From assembly GCA_946408125.1 (NCBI GenBank), contig CAMJQW010000002.1, forward strand, positions 62,001 to 126,000: 64,000 nt of DNA, read 5' to 3'. The notes beneath the pieces were generated by a model. It was given only the letters and a program-made list of their open reading frames with translations. It was not told the origin of the DNA and did not search any database. How positions within the stretch are numbered: position 1 is the first letter of the stretch; each line of letters starts with the position of its first letter. Made by a program: the position numbers and the translations under genes. This document shows, one piece after another, positions 51,825-60,237 of the stretch. The stretch is from an uncultured Fibrobacter sp. (GTDB lineage: Bacteria > Fibrobacterota > Fibrobacteria > Fibrobacterales > Fibrobacteraceae).

Positions 51825-52163
51825 ATGATTATTGACCTGAAAGGTATGGAAACGACGGTGCTGCCGAACTTCAAGGGCGGCGAGAAGGAATACAAGGCCA
51901 AGATGTATTTTGACGGGACGACCCGCATTATGCACGGGACGCTCGAACAGGGTGCATCCATCGGTTTCCATAAGCACGAGACCAACAGCGAAATCATGTT
52001 CTTCGTCGCGGGCAAGGGCAAGGTGCTCTTTGACGATGGCGTGGAATACGTGGAAGCGGGCCAGTGCCACTTTTGCCCGAAGGGCCATAGCCACAGCTTG
52101 ATTAACGAGAACGAGGAGCCGCTCGTGTTCTACGCGTGCGTCCCGGAACTCGGAGGAAATTAA
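51825..52163 (+). CDS. Small cupin-domain protein
   Basis: 112 residues forming one cupin barrel: motif 1 GFHKHETNSEIMFFVAGKGKVLFDDG (two His and a Glu for metal) and motif 2 CHFCPKGHSHSLINENEEPLVF. Probably metal-binding and possibly a sugar or acid isomerase or binding protein. ATG 51825 (AAAGAGG upstream). The following phosphohexomutase gene starts two bases after its stop, so they are coexpressed. Confidence 0.85.
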   Translation: MIIDLKGMETTVLPNFKGGEKEYKAKMYFDGTTRIMHGTLEQGASIGFHKHETNSEIMFFVAGKGKVLFDDGVEYVEAGQCHFCPKGHSHSLINENEEPLVFYACVPELGGN

Positions 52164-52164
52164 T

Positions 52165-53505
52165 ATGTCTAAACTGATGCGTTCTATTTCGGGTATCCGC
52201 GGTATCGTGGGCGATACCCTCACCCCGCAGGTCCTCAAGAGCCACGTACGCGCTTTCCTCGAGATTACGAAAGCGAAGCGCGTCGTTATCGGGCGTGACA
52301 GCCGCCCCACCGGCGATGCCATCGTGCAATTTGTTGCGGGCATCTGCCGCCTCTCCGGCGTGGATGTGGTGGATGTCGGTCTTTCGACGACTCCCTCGGT
52401 GGAACTCCTGACGGTGCATTTCAAGGCTGATGCGGGCATCATCATTACCGCAAGCCACAACCCGCTCGAATGGAACGCGCTCAAGTTCCTTAACAATAAG
52501 GGCCTCTTCCTCGGGCCCGACGACGTGAAGAAGCTTTTCGAACTCGCCGATGCGGACAACTTCAGCTATCCTGACTACCGCACGATGGGCAAGTACGAGG
52601 TGGCGCCCGATGCCGACGGCATCCATATCGACGGGACGCTCAAGATTCCGTTCGTGGACGTGGAGGCGATTCGCGCGAAGAAGTTCAAGGTGGCCGTAGA
52701 TGCCGTGAACGGCGCGGGCAGCTACATTGTCCCGCGCCTCTTGGAACAGCTCGGCTGCGAAGTGGTGCGTGTGCATTGTGAACCCGACGGTACGTTCCCG
52801 CGCGGTGCGGAACCGATTCCCGAGAACCTGGGCGACTTGCGCGAAGCCGTGAAGAAGAACGGCTGTGCACTCGGCTTCGCGGTGGACCCGGATGCGGACC
52901 GCTGCGCGCTCGTGGACGGCCTCGGACGTAGCATTGGCGAAGAATACACGCTCGCAATCGCGACCGAAGAAGTGCTTAGCCAAAAGAAGGGGAGCGTTTG
53001 CGTGAACCTCTCGACGAGCCGCATGAACGAAGATGTTGCCGCGAAGTACGGTTGTGAATTCAGCCGAGCGAAGGTGGGCGAGATCAACGTGAGCCTGCAG
53101 ATGATCGAGAACGGCTGCATCATCGGCGGTGAAGGCAACGGCGGCGTGATTTTGCCGGCGCTCCACTACGGACGCGATTCCCTGGTGGCGGCTGCCCTCG
53201 TGCTCAGCTGGATGGCGCACCACGATGGTGGCCCCGAGAAGTTTGTGGCCGAAAATCCTGCCTACGTGATGCCGAAGAAGAAGTTTGAACTCGGCGACAA
53301 GAAGGTGGCGGACATTTTGCCGAAGGTGAAGGCGGAATTTGCCGGCTGGAAGAGCGACGAGCGCGACGGCCTGTGGCTCGGGAGCGAAAAGTCCTGGGTG
53401 CACGTACGCGCGAGCAACACGGAACCTGTAATCCGAGTGATTGCGGAGGCGCCGACGGCCGAAGAGGCCGAAGCCCTTTGCTCGAAGGTCGAAAAACTTA
53501 TTTAA
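52165..53505 (+). CDS. Phosphohexomutase (phosphoglucosamine/phosphomannomutase)
   Basis: 446 residues of the alpha-D-phosphohexomutase family: active-site phosphoserine loop TASHNPLEWNALK, metal loop VDPDADRCAL, sugar loop GGEGNGGVI and phosphate loop RASNTEPVIR. The opening SISGIRGIVGDTLTP resembles the archaeal-type phosphoglucosamine mutases rather than the LFGTDGIRG of E. coli GlmM. It converts hexose 1-phosphate to 6-phosphate for cell-wall or glycan precursors. GGAGG precedes ATG 52165. The glucokinase gene follows 16 bases later. Confidence 0.92.
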   Translation: MSKLMRSISGIRGIVGDTLTPQVLKSHVRAFLEITKAKRVVIGRDSRPTGDAIVQFVAGICRLSGVDVVDVGLSTTPSVELLTVHFKADAGIIITASHNPLEWNALKFLNNKGLFLGPDDVKKLFELADADNFSYPDYRTMGKYEVAPDADGIHIDGTLKIPFVDVEAIRAKKFKVAVDAVNGAGSYIVPRLLEQLGCEVVRVHCEPDGTFPRGAEPIPENLGDLREAVKKNGCALGFAVDPDADRCALVDGLGRSIGEEYTLAIATEEVLSQKKGSVCVNLSTSRMNEDVAAKYGCEFSRAKVGEINVSLQMIENGCIIGGEGNGGVILPALHYGRDSLVAAALVLSWMAHHDGGPEKFVAENPAYVMPKKKFELGDKKVADILPKVKAEFAGWKSDERDGLWLGSEKSWVHVRASNTEPVIRVIAEAPTAEEAEALCSKVEKLI

Positions 53506-53521
53506 AAAACGGAGTTCTATT

Positions 53522-54589
53522 ATGGAAATCAAATGGCTCAATCCCGATGCGAAGTATGACCGCCTCGTCCTTGCGGGCGATATCGGCGGTACCAACACGA
53601 ACCTCGGCCTCGTCGGTTTCAAGGATGGCAAGTTCACGCTGATCCTCGAGACGGTGTGCCCGAGCAAGGATATCGACGGCCTCGAAGTTCCTATCCGCGA
53701 GACTCTCAAGATTGCTGCCGAGAACAACGCCAACCTCAAGCCCAGCCACGTGTGCATCAGTGCCGCAGGCCCGGTGGCGAACAACAAGTGCGTGATGACG
53801 AACTTGCCCTGGAGCGTGGACGGTGACGCCCTGACTGCAGCGACGGGCATTCCCACCCTCGTAATCAACGACTTCATGGCCATTAGTTACGGCATTCCCA
53901 CGCTCGACGTGGACGACCCCAAGCAGATTTTCAAGCTCACGCATACCGACGGCAGCCAGCCTGCTCCGCAGAAAGCGACCAAGGCGGTGATCGGTCCGGG
54001 TACCGGCATGGGTGTGGGTTTCCTCGCGTTCGATGGCGAGAAGTACATCCCCGCTTCTTCGGAAGGCGGGCATTCTACGTTTGCTCCGTTCGACAAGGAT
54101 TCCCAGGAATTCCATGACTACATGGCCAAGAAAATCGGCGACGTGCCGGGCGTCGAACCGCTCGTCTCCGGCATGGGACTCCGCAACATGTACGAATGGT
54201 GGAAGGAAACCCGTGGCGTTCCCGACAACGAGGCTTTCAAGAAGATCGAGGAAACCGAACCGAACGACCGTCCGAAATACATCAGCCGCGCGAGCGACAC
54301 CGACCCGGTGGCTGCCGAGATGATGCGCCTGTTCGTGAAGATGCTCGCCCGCTTTGCAAGCGATGCCTCCACGCTGTTCTTGCCGCTGGGCGGCCTCTAC
54401 CTGGCTGGCGGTACCGTGCAGAAGGATTTGCGCTGGCTCGAACGCGACAACTTGTTCATGAAGTGGTTCGAGAAGAACTACAATCCGAACATCCGTCCGC
54501 TTTTGAACAAGATTCCGGTTTACATCATCAAGGATTACAGCATTAGTTTGTATGGCGCCGCGAATGCGAGCCTAAACTTGCAGAAATAA
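53522..54589 (+). CDS. glk: Glucokinase (ROK/Glk-type hexokinase)
   Basis: 355 residues. ASKHA fold: VLAGDIGGTNTNLGLV (phosphate 1), NDFMAISYGIPTLD (catalytic Asp), AVIGPGTGMGVGFLAF (phosphate 2), EGGHSTFAPFD (substrate His), and LYLAGGTVQKD (adenosine). It phosphorylates glucose, for example that released from cellulose, and with the adjacent phosphohexomutase suggests hexose-phosphate supply. The first plausible Met is ATG 53522; the frame extends upstream into the mutase gene. A strong terminator follows. Confidence 0.93.
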   Translation: MEIKWLNPDAKYDRLVLAGDIGGTNTNLGLVGFKDGKFTLILETVCPSKDIDGLEVPIRETLKIAAENNANLKPSHVCISAAGPVANNKCVMTNLPWSVDGDALTAATGIPTLVINDFMAISYGIPTLDVDDPKQIFKLTHTDGSQPAPQKATKAVIGPGTGMGVGFLAFDGEKYIPASSEGGHSTFAPFDKDSQEFHDYMAKKIGDVPGVEPLVSGMGLRNMYEWWKETRGVPDNEAFKKIEETEPNDRPKYISRASDTDPVAAEMMRLFVKMLARFASDASTLFLPLGGLYLAGGTVQKDLRWLERDNLFMKWFEKNYNPNIRPLLNKIPVYIIKDYSISLYGAANASLNLQK

Positions 54590-54596
54590 TGAATAG

Positions 54597-54621
54597 GGGG
54601 CTTGAAAAGCCCCTTTTTTTT
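54597..54621 (+). terminator. Intrinsic terminator after glucokinase gene
   Basis: GGGGCTT (54597-54603), GAA loop, AAGCCCC (54607-54613), then a run of eight T. Confidence 0.92.
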
Positions 54622-54632
54622 ACTATCTTTGA

Positions 54633-54653
54633 ATTTGCGAATGATTTGCAAAT
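54633..54653. promoter_or_regulatory. Zur/Fur-type operator
   Basis: A 21-bp near-perfect palindrome, ATTTGC...GCAAAT, centred on 54643 with only one symmetric pair mismatched. It lies nine bases before the start of a Fur-family gene that heads a zinc ABC-transporter operon, so zinc-dependent autoregulation is likely. Confidence 0.72.
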
Positions 54654-54661
54654 TGTAAAAA

Positions 54662-55069
54662 ATGGAATACAAGACCCAAACACGACAGATGATTCTCGAT
54701 TGCATGATTGAAAATCCGGACAGGATTTTCAAGGCGTCGGAGCTCGCGCAAAGCCTGCCCACGATTTCGCTCAGCACCATCTACCGCAACCTTTCGAGGC
54801 TCGAAAAGGCGGGCGTCGTGCAGATCGTGGGGGCCGAGGAAAACAAGGAACTGCAATACCGCTATACGGGTCCGGGCCGCTGCCAGGCGAAGATGCACCT
54901 CGTATGCAAGGAATGCGGCAAGTTTTTCCATCTGGACGGCCCCGCGCTCAAGATGCTGCAGCTTTCGGTGATGCGCGTGAATGGTTTCGAGCTGGATCAG
55001 CAGCAGTCGGTGTTGTTGGGTCGCTGTGCGGGTTGTGCGCATCGTCGCCCGAGACGGAGGAGGATATGA
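54662..55069 (+). CDS. zur: Fur-family regulator, probable Zur
   Basis: 135 residues. Winged helix (ASELAQSLPTISLSTIYRNLSRLEKAGVVQIVG) with the Fur recognition helix, then the metal domain (KMHLVCKECGKFFHLDG and GRCAGC, two CxxC pairs for structural zinc). The assignment as Zur rather than Fur or PerR rests on the operon with znuA, znuC and znuB and on the upstream operator. The C-terminus is Arg-rich (HRRPRRRRI). Its stop overlaps the znuA start (ATGA). Confidence 0.85.
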   Translation: MEYKTQTRQMILDCMIENPDRIFKASELAQSLPTISLSTIYRNLSRLEKAGVVQIVGAEENKELQYRYTGPGRCQAKMHLVCKECGKFFHLDGPALKMLQLSVMRVNGFELDQQQSVLLGRCAGCAHRRPRRRRI

Positions 55070-56031
55070 GAAAATTTGCTTTTTGTCTAGTGCTTGTTTT
55101 GGCGTCTTTCTTTGTGGCCTGCGGTTTGCAGGATAAGCCTGCCGCGTCGAACAAGGTTTCCATTGTCGCGACCATCTTTCCGCAGTACGACTGGCTCAGG
55201 AATATCCTGGGCGAGTATGCCGACAAGGTGGACCTGAAGTTGCTGATCAAGAACGGTACGGACTTGCACAGTTACGAGCCCTCGGCGCTTGATATCGCGT
55301 CTATTGCGAGCGCCGACTTGGTGGTATACGTGGGTGGCGAATCCGATGAATGGATCGAGAAGGCCTTGGCAGCGACTCCGAAGGCGGGCCGCGTTCAGGT
55401 GAACCTGATGAAAGAGCTCGGTGACCGCGTCAAGGAAGAAGAGGTGATCGAGGGTATGCAATCCGATCCGGGAGAAGATGGCGAGGGGCCCGAGAACGAC
55501 GAGCATATATGGCTGTCGCTCAAGAATGCGGAAATCCTAGTGAAGAGCCTCGCGCAGACGCTTGCGAAGATTGATACCGCGAATGCGTCCATCTACAGGG
55601 CGAATGCGATCCTCTACGCTTCGAAGATTCATGACCTGGATTGGGCTTACGATTCTACGGTTTCGTATGCTCCGCAGAAGGCTATCCTGTTCGGGGACAG
55701 GTTCCCGTTCCGCTATATGGTGGACGATTACGGGATCAAGTATTATGCCGCGTTCGTCGGCTGTTCCGCCGAGAGCGAGGCGAGCTTTGAGACGGTCGCG
55801 TTCCTCGCGGGAATGATGGACTCGCTTTCGTTGCCCGCAATTTTCACGATTGACGGTAGCCATCCGAATGTCGCGCGCGCCATCCTCAATGCGAGCAAAA
55901 ATTCCAAGAACGTGCCGGTGCTACAGCTCAATTCCATGCAGTCGGTGACCGACGAGCAGATTCGTTCCGGACTGGATTACCTCTCCATAATGCAGTCGAA
56001 TCTTGAAATGTTGAAAAAGGCTTTGAAGTAG
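55066..56031 (+). CDS. znuA: Zinc ABC transporter substrate-binding lipoprotein (ZnuA-like)
   Basis: 321 residues. Lipoprotein signal CLVLVLASFFVACGL (lipobox FVAC, Cys near 19). Cluster A-I fold with metal ligands in GTDLHSYEPS, DEHIWLS, and the C-terminal DGSHPNVARAI; FGDRFPFRYMVDDYGI carries the conserved middle segment, where the usual His is Arg (GDRFPF for GHxAF/YF). An acidic insertion (EEEVIEGMQSDPGEDGEGPE) replaces the His-rich loop of other ZnuA proteins. It delivers Zn2+ (or Mn2+) to the membrane permease. ATG 55066 overlaps the zur stop. Confidence 0.88.
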   Translation: MRKFAFCLVLVLASFFVACGLQDKPAASNKVSIVATIFPQYDWLRNILGEYADKVDLKLLIKNGTDLHSYEPSALDIASIASADLVVYVGGESDEWIEKALAATPKAGRVQVNLMKELGDRVKEEEVIEGMQSDPGEDGEGPENDEHIWLSLKNAEILVKSLAQTLAKIDTANASIYRANAILYASKIHDLDWAYDSTVSYAPQKAILFGDRFPFRYMVDDYGIKYYAAFVGCSAESEASFETVAFLAGMMDSLSLPAIFTIDGSHPNVARAILNASKNSKNVPVLQLNSMQSVTDEQIRSGLDYLSIMQSNLEMLKKALK

Positions 56032-56036
56032 ACGTT

Positions 56037-56693
56037 ATGAATGAAATTATTCCTTTGATAAGATGCCGCCAGCTGACGCTTGGATACGGGAACAAGGAAG
56101 TGGTCCGCGACCTGGACTACGATGTGAATGTTGAAGATTACCTTTGCGTCATTGGCCGTAACGGTTCCGGAAAGACGACGTTCCTCCGCGGGATTGCCGG
56201 CCTGCTTCCGCCACGGTCGGGTACCATCGAGCTTTGCGAAGACCTCAAGCGCAGCGAGATAGGATTCTTGCCGCAGATATCGGTTGTCCAGAGGGATTTT
56301 CCGGCCTCGGTCGAGGAAATCGTGCTGTCGGCATTTCAGGGCAAAAAGGGATTCCTGCCGTTTTACGGGAAGGCCCGCCGGGAACGCGCCATGGAATGCA
56401 TGGCGCTTACCCGTACCGAAAGTTTGCGCAAGTCGTGCTTCCGCGAACTTTCGGGGGGCCAAAAGCAGCGCGTGCTTTTGGCGCGGGCCCTCTGCGCCGC
56501 CGAACGCCTGCTGTTGCTCGACGAGCCGGTGACGGGTCTCGATCCCGAATCTGCTGAAACGATGTATCGCGTCGTCAAGGATTTGCACCGTAACGGAATG
56601 ACGATCGTCATGGTGACCCATGATGTGGATGCGGCGCTGAACGATGCGACCCGCGTGATGAACTTTGACCAGATCGCTGCGAAAGGAAAGTAA
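56037..56693 (+). CDS. znuC: Zinc ABC transporter ATP-binding protein (ZnuC-like)
   Basis: 218 residues. Walker A IGRNGSGKTTF, Q-loop LPQISVV, signature LSGGQKQRVLLARAL, Walker B RLLLLDEPVTGLD, H-loop VMVTHDVD. It starts five bases after znuA and energises zinc uptake. Confidence 0.93.
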   Translation: MNEIIPLIRCRQLTLGYGNKEVVRDLDYDVNVEDYLCVIGRNGSGKTTFLRGIAGLLPPRSGTIELCEDLKRSEIGFLPQISVVQRDFPASVEEIVLSAFQGKKGFLPFYGKARRERAMECMALTRTESLRKSCFRELSGGQKQRVLLARALCAAERLLLLDEPVTGLDPESAETMYRVVKDLHRNGMTIVMVTHDVDAALNDATRVMNFDQIAAKGK

Positions 56694-56695
56694 CC

Positions 56696-57547
56696 ATGCC
56701 CGAACTCGTTGAAAAACTCTCGTTCTATCTGGAATTTCCTTTCGTGCGCTATGCGATTATCGTGGGCGTGCTCGTATCGCTCTGTTCGTCGCTGCTGGGC
56801 GTAACGCTCGTGCTCAAGCGCTATTCCTATATCGGTGATGGCCTTTCGCACGTGGCTTTCGGTGCGCTCTCCATCGCGGCGGTGCTGAAGCTCACGAACA
56901 ACATGTTTGTCGTGCTTCCCGTAACCATCGCTGTTGCCATCCTGCTGCTTTGCAGGGTAGGCCGCGATACGCGTATCAAGGGCGATTCCGCCATCGCCAT
57001 GGTGTCCGTCGGTGCGCTCGCCATCGGTTACCTGCTGATGAATATCTTTTCGACTTCGGCGAACGTTTCGGGCGATGTGTGCACCACGCTTTTCGGCTCC
57101 ACTTCGATTCTCACGCTCAAGATTGAGGAAGTCTACCTCTGCGTCGCCCTCTCGTGCGTGGTGTTGCTCGTATTCATCCTGTTCTACCACAAGATCTTTG
57201 CGATTACGTTCGACGAGAAGTTTGCCCAGGCGACCGGTGTGAATGCGACTTTCTTCAACCTCCTGATTGCGGTCGTCATAGCGGTCATCATCGTGCTCGC
57301 GATGAACCTGGTCGGTGCGCTCCTGGTGTCCGCCCTGGTGGTTTTCCCGTCGCTTTCGGCCATGCGTGTATTCAAGAGCTTCTTCTCGGTGACCGTCGCC
57401 GCTGCGGTATTCTCGGTGATGTGCTCGCTGGTGGGAATTCTCATCGCGATCCTTGCGGGAACTCCCGTGGGTTCGACGATTGTCGCGATGGATATCGTGG
57501 CGTTCCTGCTTTGCTATGTGATGGGCCTGATCCGCGGTCGCGCCTAG
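56696..57547 (+). CDS. znuB: Zinc ABC transporter permease (ZnuB-like)
   Basis: 283 residues, ABC-3 family permease with about eight membrane helices; conserved LVLKRYSYIGDGLSHVAFGALS and FDEKFAQATGVNATFFN, then the AMNLVGALLVSALVVFPSLSA segment. Starts two bases after znuC. Confidence 0.93.
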   Translation: MPELVEKLSFYLEFPFVRYAIIVGVLVSLCSSLLGVTLVLKRYSYIGDGLSHVAFGALSIAAVLKLTNNMFVVLPVTIAVAILLLCRVGRDTRIKGDSAIAMVSVGALAIGYLLMNIFSTSANVSGDVCTTLFGSTSILTLKIEEVYLCVALSCVVLLVFILFYHKIFAITFDEKFAQATGVNATFFNLLIAVVIAVIIVLAMNLVGALLVSALVVFPSLSAMRVFKSFFSVTVAAAVFSVMCSLVGILIAILAGTPVGSTIVAMDIVAFLLCYVMGLIRGRA

Positions 57548-57575
57548 TCGTTTTTTATCTAAATTTGGCGCCGCT

Positions 57576-58970
57576 ATGCTATTTTCTGAACTCCCCCTGG
57601 CAAATCCCTTGCAGCGTGCGGTCCGCGCCGTAGGTTATGAACAACCCACTCCCATCCAGGAAAAGTCCATTCCGAGTCTCCTGGAAAAGAAGGACCTCCT
57701 GGGAATTGCCCAGACGGGTACGGGCAAGACGGCGGCCTTCGCACTCCCGATTTTGCAGCTGCTTCTCGATTCCGGCAAGGTGCGCGCCCCGAAGACGTGC
57801 CGCGCCCTGATTCTCTTGCCGACGCGCGAGCTTGCCATCCAAGTGGAAGATTGCTTTAAGCAATATGCGCAGTTTACCGCGATTTCTACCGCGTGTATTT
57901 TCGGTGGAGTGAATGACGCTTCGCAAAAGCGCAACCTGGTCCGCGGCGTGGACGTGCTTGTCGCGACTCCGGGACGCCTGCTCGATTTGATTGGCCAGAA
58001 GGCGGTTTCGCTGAAGGCGCTCGAGTTCTTTGTGCTTGACGAAGCCGACCGCATGCTCGACATGGGATTCATTCACGATATCCGCAAGGTAGTGGCGCTG
58101 TTGCCGCAGAACAGGCAGAACCTTTTCTTCAGCGCGACCATGCCCGAAGACATCACGAAACTGGCGGCGACGATTCTGCGCCCGAATCCGGTGCGCGTTG
58201 AAGTCGCTCCCCAGAGTACGCCCATTGAGCGCATCCGCCAGGAACTCTACCGCATTGACAAGCGCCGCAAGGGAGCGCTTTTGAAGGAACTCCTGCTGGA
58301 ACATCCGGAGATGAAGAAGGTGCTCGTGTTCAGCCGCACCAAGCATGGTGCGGACAAGATTACGCGCGTGCTCGAGAAGGCGGGCGTCAAGTGTGCCGCG
58401 ATTCATGGCAACAAGAGTCAGAACCGCAGGCAAGAAGCCCTGGGCAATTTCAAGAGCGAGAAGATCCGCGTGCTGGTGGCGACCGATATCGCGGCCCGCG
58501 GTATCGACGTGGACGATGTTTCGCACGTGTTCAACTACGACTTGCCCGATGTGCCCGAGACTTTCGTACACCGCATCGGCCGTACGGCCCGCGCGGGCAA
58601 GGACGGCATCGCGATTTCATTCTGCTCTCCCGATGAGGAGCAGGACCTGCGTGCCATCGAGAAGTTGACCCGCGTGAAGATTCCGGAGGGCGACAAGGCG
58701 GTTTACGAGAAGCTGCCGCCACCGCAGAAGGAGACTCCCGAAAGCGAGATGCGCAACGCCCGCGGCCGCATGTCGCGTAATGATGCCGAAAAGCGCGCGT
58801 CCAAGTCCCGCGAAAAGCAACCGCGCGGCAATCAGTCCCGCGAGCCTCAACCCCGCGAAAATGAAAAGCCCGCGGAAGGCATGCCGCACAAGCATCGCCG
58901 CCGCAACCGCCCGGGAAGCCGTGCGCGTCGCCGCATGCGCGAAGCAAACGGTCAGTCGATGACGCAGTAG
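57576..58970 (+). CDS. DEAD-box ATP-dependent RNA helicase (RhlE-like)
   Basis: 464 residues. Q-motif YEQPTPIQEKSIP, motif I AQTGTGKTAAF, Ia PTRELAIQ, Ib TPGRLLD, II VLDEADRMLD, III FSATMPE, IV VLVFSRTK, V TDIAARGIDV, VI HRIGRTARAGK. The C-terminal 85 residues are a basic, disordered RNA-binding tail (RKHRRRNRPGSRARRRMR-like). RhlE-type enzymes act in ribosome assembly and mRNA decay. Its 3' end overlaps the convergent Fic-like gene by 19 bases. Confidence 0.93.
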   Translation: MLFSELPLANPLQRAVRAVGYEQPTPIQEKSIPSLLEKKDLLGIAQTGTGKTAAFALPILQLLLDSGKVRAPKTCRALILLPTRELAIQVEDCFKQYAQFTAISTACIFGGVNDASQKRNLVRGVDVLVATPGRLLDLIGQKAVSLKALEFFVLDEADRMLDMGFIHDIRKVVALLPQNRQNLFFSATMPEDITKLAATILRPNPVRVEVAPQSTPIERIRQELYRIDKRRKGALLKELLLEHPEMKKVLVFSRTKHGADKITRVLEKAGVKCAAIHGNKSQNRRQEALGNFKSEKIRVLVATDIAARGIDVDDVSHVFNYDLPDVPETFVHRIGRTARAGKDGIAISFCSPDEEQDLRAIEKLTRVKIPEGDKAVYEKLPPPQKETPESEMRNARGRMSRNDAEKRASKSREKQPRGNQSREPQPRENEKPAEGMPHKHRRRNRPGSRARRRMREANGQSMTQ

Positions 58971-59968
58971 CGCTGGCTCCGGCCGCCCTTGGGGCAGGCC
59001 ATGACCACGCCTTTCTTGATGAGACTCTGAATTTCGCGCAGCGCCGTGTCGTGGCTGGTGCCGAAAAGCGTTGCCGCATCCTTCGCGGTGAATTCGCGGG
59101 GAAGCGTGCCGGCACTTGCCGCTTCCAGGAGTTCCTGCTCACGTTCGCCGAGCGGGATACCCGAAATCTTGTTCACGAAGCGGATGTGCTTGATTTCGTT
59201 TTCGATGGCTCCCTCGCGGTCACAAATGGCCGCGCCGATTTGTTCGATGAACCAGAGGATCCAATCCGTGAGGTCGCCGTTGCTGCATTGCGCCCTGTTG
59301 AGCGTGCGGAAATAATCGTCGCGCTTTTCGAGGATCCTCTTGTTCAGGGCGTATTGCAGCTGGCCCGAATTCCTGGCGCGGCAGAGCAGCAGAGCCGTCA
59401 TGGCGCGGGCGAGCCTTCCGTTTCCGGAGCGGAACGGCCTTATCGTGAGGAACCAGAAGTGCGCTATGGCGGCCTTGACGATTCCGTCCATGCGGGAGTT
59501 TTCGAACCAGTCGAAGAAATGCGACATCTCGCTCTCGAGCCTTTCGGGGCCGGGTCCCGAGAAGCGCATGTTGGTGTCGCCCTGCTCGATGTCGCCTGCC
59601 GAATTGCGGAAGCTCGAAGCCTTCGCGTGTGCTATGGAGGAGAACCAGCCGAGCAGGCGTTCCCGCGTGAACGGGTTTGCGAAATTCTCGATGGCGCCCA
59701 GGTAGATCTTGATGTCGGGGGAGTTCCCCTTGGAGCGCAGGTCCACGTCTTTCCTCACGGCCTTCTTGTCGAGCGCGATGCCGTCGATCGCGTAGCTTGC
59801 GACGATGTCCTCGGTGACAATTTCCGCCTCGAGTTCCTTCTTGTCCGCGAATGCGAGGAGTCCGGCGAGCCGTCCTTCGCTGTAGCGTGTCTTGCCGAGC
59901 GCGTCGAGGATGCGCTTGGAATCGAATCGGAAATGGGTCCAGTCTGGGAATTGGTGGATGAATAGCAT
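58952..59968 (-). CDS. Fic-fold protein with DUF4172, catalytic His replaced
   Basis: 338 residues. The N-terminal DUF4172 part begins HQFPDWTHFRFD and contains VASYAIDGIALD, where class II Fic proteins have an inhibitory (S/T)xxxE(G/N) helix (here Asp for Glu). The Fic core AHFWFLTIRPFRSGNGRLAR has Arg177 instead of the catalytic His and Ser instead of Asp/Glu; the family consensus is IHPFxDGNGRxxR. The C-terminal 80 residues are a winged helix (FTAKDAATLFGTSHDTALREIQ). AMP transfer by the standard mechanism is therefore unlikely; an altered reaction or a DNA-binding regulatory role is possible. Start ATG 59968. Confidence 0.85.
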   Translation of the reverse strand: MLFIHQFPDWTHFRFDSKRILDALGKTRYSEGRLAGLLAFADKKELEAEIVTEDIVASYAIDGIALDKKAVRKDVDLRSKGNSPDIKIYLGAIENFANPFTRERLLGWFSSIAHAKASSFRNSAGDIEQGDTNMRFSGPGPERLESEMSHFFDWFENSRMDGIVKAAIAHFWFLTIRPFRSGNGRLARAMTALLLCRARNSGQLQYALNKRILEKRDDYFRTLNRAQCSNGDLTDWILWFIEQIGAAICDREGAIENEIKHIRFVNKISGIPLGEREQELLEAASAGTLPREFTAKDAATLFGTSHDTALREIQSLIKKGVVMACPKGGRSQRYCVID

Positions 59969-60027
59969 ACGGATAATATAAGTATTTAACGCAAAAAGTG
60001 CGTAGAAAAAGATGCTATATTTTTGAA

Positions 60028-60225
60028 AAAGTTTCCTGTGCCCTGAAAAGCCCATGCGGAACGCCCCGACGGGCGCTTTGCAAGGAGAGAATCCCGTGAA
60101 ATCCGGGAGCGGTCGCGCCGCTGTAAGGGAGTACGAAACCGGCATGAACCAATGCGCGAGAAATCGCGTGTGAAGGAGCCGGGAGTAGGATGATTCCCGA
60201 GCCAGAAGAACTGTGGGAAACGCTT
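60028..60225 (+). ncRNA. Cobalamin riboswitch
   Basis: The leader of the BtuB-like gene has the cobalamin-riboswitch core: GAATCCCGTGAAATCCGGGA starting near 60089, then GCGGTCGCGCCGCTGTAAGGG (the CCCGC-ACTGTA-like segment), a variable arm, and GAGCCAGAAGAACTG at 60199-60213 matching the conserved GCCAGNAGACCTG box. A TATATT at 60016-60021 is a plausible -10. It should repress the receptor operon when B12 is plentiful. Confidence 0.9.
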
Positions 60226-60237
60226 TGTTGAGGAACG

